A DNA stretch of 46,556 nucleotides from Moraxella bovis (GTDB lineage: Bacteria > Pseudomonadota > Gammaproteobacteria > Pseudomonadales > Moraxellaceae). The notes under the pieces are model-generated. The model was not told the origin of the DNA and searched no databases. It saw only the letters and a program-made list of their open reading frames with translations. Positions 46,245 through 46,556 of the stretch are shown here, one piece after another (the stretch's first letter is position 1; each line of letters opens with the position of its first letter). The stretch covers positions 129,998 to 176,553 of the forward strand of contig NZ_MUXV01000022.1 of NCBI RefSeq assembly GCF_002014975.1. The letters are read 5' to 3'. The translations under genes were made by a program, and so were the position numbers.

Positions 46245-46543
46245 ATGGTGGGTGTGGATAATTACAAAACGTTACCATTTTACCATAAAAATTTATAAAA
46301 AATACTTAGGGTTTAATTGTTGTTTAAAACAAAAATTTTATAATGACTGTTGGGTTTTTAAAAATTGCATTGTTTATATTTAGATTTTTTAAGACAATTT
46401 TTAAGATAAATGTAAATTTGACAAAATTAGAAGTAAATGAATTGTTTAAAAATTAATCATAACATAAGGTAAATTGTTATTTATTCTGCAAGCCTATCAT
46501 TAACCATGTCAAATTTAAAAACTTTATTTTTTGGTGGTAGTCT
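46245..46543. other. AT-rich intergenic region at the right edge
   Basis: No gene or terminator stands out. The stretch is dominated by A/T runs and ends at an IS1-family-like end. Confidence 0.5.
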
Positions 46544-46556
46544 AAAAAGTATGCTG
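46544..46556. mobile_element. Partial end of a second IS1-family element
   Basis: AAAAAGTATGCTG (46544-46556) matches 12 of 13 bases of the inverted repeat of the element at 35986-36623 (AAAAAGTATGCTA). The window stops here, so only the extreme end is visible. Confidence 0.5.

Overview
The window looks like a chromosomal segment of a Moraxella species (Gammaproteobacteria, Moraxellaceae). The basis is overall protein character, moderate-to-low GC with AT-rich gaps, a DUF4062/FimX-like/DUF1285 gene set of the Moraxellaceae type, and an outer-membrane porin ending in Phe. This placement rests on sequence character alone, and the species cannot be fixed. Most of the window is housekeeping and transport DNA. 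The accessory signal is small: two MITE copies, short palindromic repeats, an internally deleted IS1-family element, a toxin-antitoxin remnant and broken genes. No prophage, CRISPR array or large defence island is visible.

Left part (1-8200): glutamine-dependent NAD synthase on the minus strand, a small PP0621-like zinc-ribbon membrane protein, a one-cysteine glutathione peroxidase, ETF-ubiquinone oxidoreductase, a DUF1285-murI pair, a DUF4062 protein with a GTG start, and a 67-residue acidic protein. Next (8500-12500) come an unrecognised 578-residue protein (564 from the preferred start) and a FimX-like receiver/PAS/GGDEF/EAL protein in which both the GGDEF and EAL active sites are degenerate, so it is probably a c-di-GMP sensor for twitching motility. 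A moxR-DUF58-transglutaminase (tgpA-like) cluster follows (12900-17500). One MITE copy lies in front of it and a second splits it; the first copy carries a nested 66-bp palindrome.

Middle (17600-25200): an antitoxin-like gene whose partner PIN toxin is reduced to a remnant, glutathione reductase, thioredoxin reductase, MiaE, a porin with a long AT-rich leader region, and a CCA-adding enzyme read in frame into a pteridine-reductase-like SDR through a run of seven A. Six A would restore a classic ATGA stop/start overlap.

Transport block (25200-35900): malic enzyme MaeB; a TAXI-type TRAP system (lipoprotein receptor, DUF1850 protein, fused permease); a TauE/SafE permease; and, divergently, a tripartite tricarboxylate transporter tctCBA with an intrinsic terminator between tctC and tctB. 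Both substrate-binding proteins are predicted lipoproteins with similar leaders and charged C-terminal tails. Together with MaeB this suggests uptake and use of organic acids; the substrate is inferred, not shown.

Right part (35900-46556): an IS1-family remnant beside the tail of a lost membrane protein gene, ybeZ(phoH)-ybeY, a tRNA-Asn/Lys/Lys operon with a clear promoter and terminator, dut, argB, a small gene broken by an in-frame TGA, an Spx/ArsC-like protein, and the conserved leuS-(small membrane protein)-lptE-holA run. The last 13 bases of the window match the end of the IS1-family element, so another copy probably begins at the edge.
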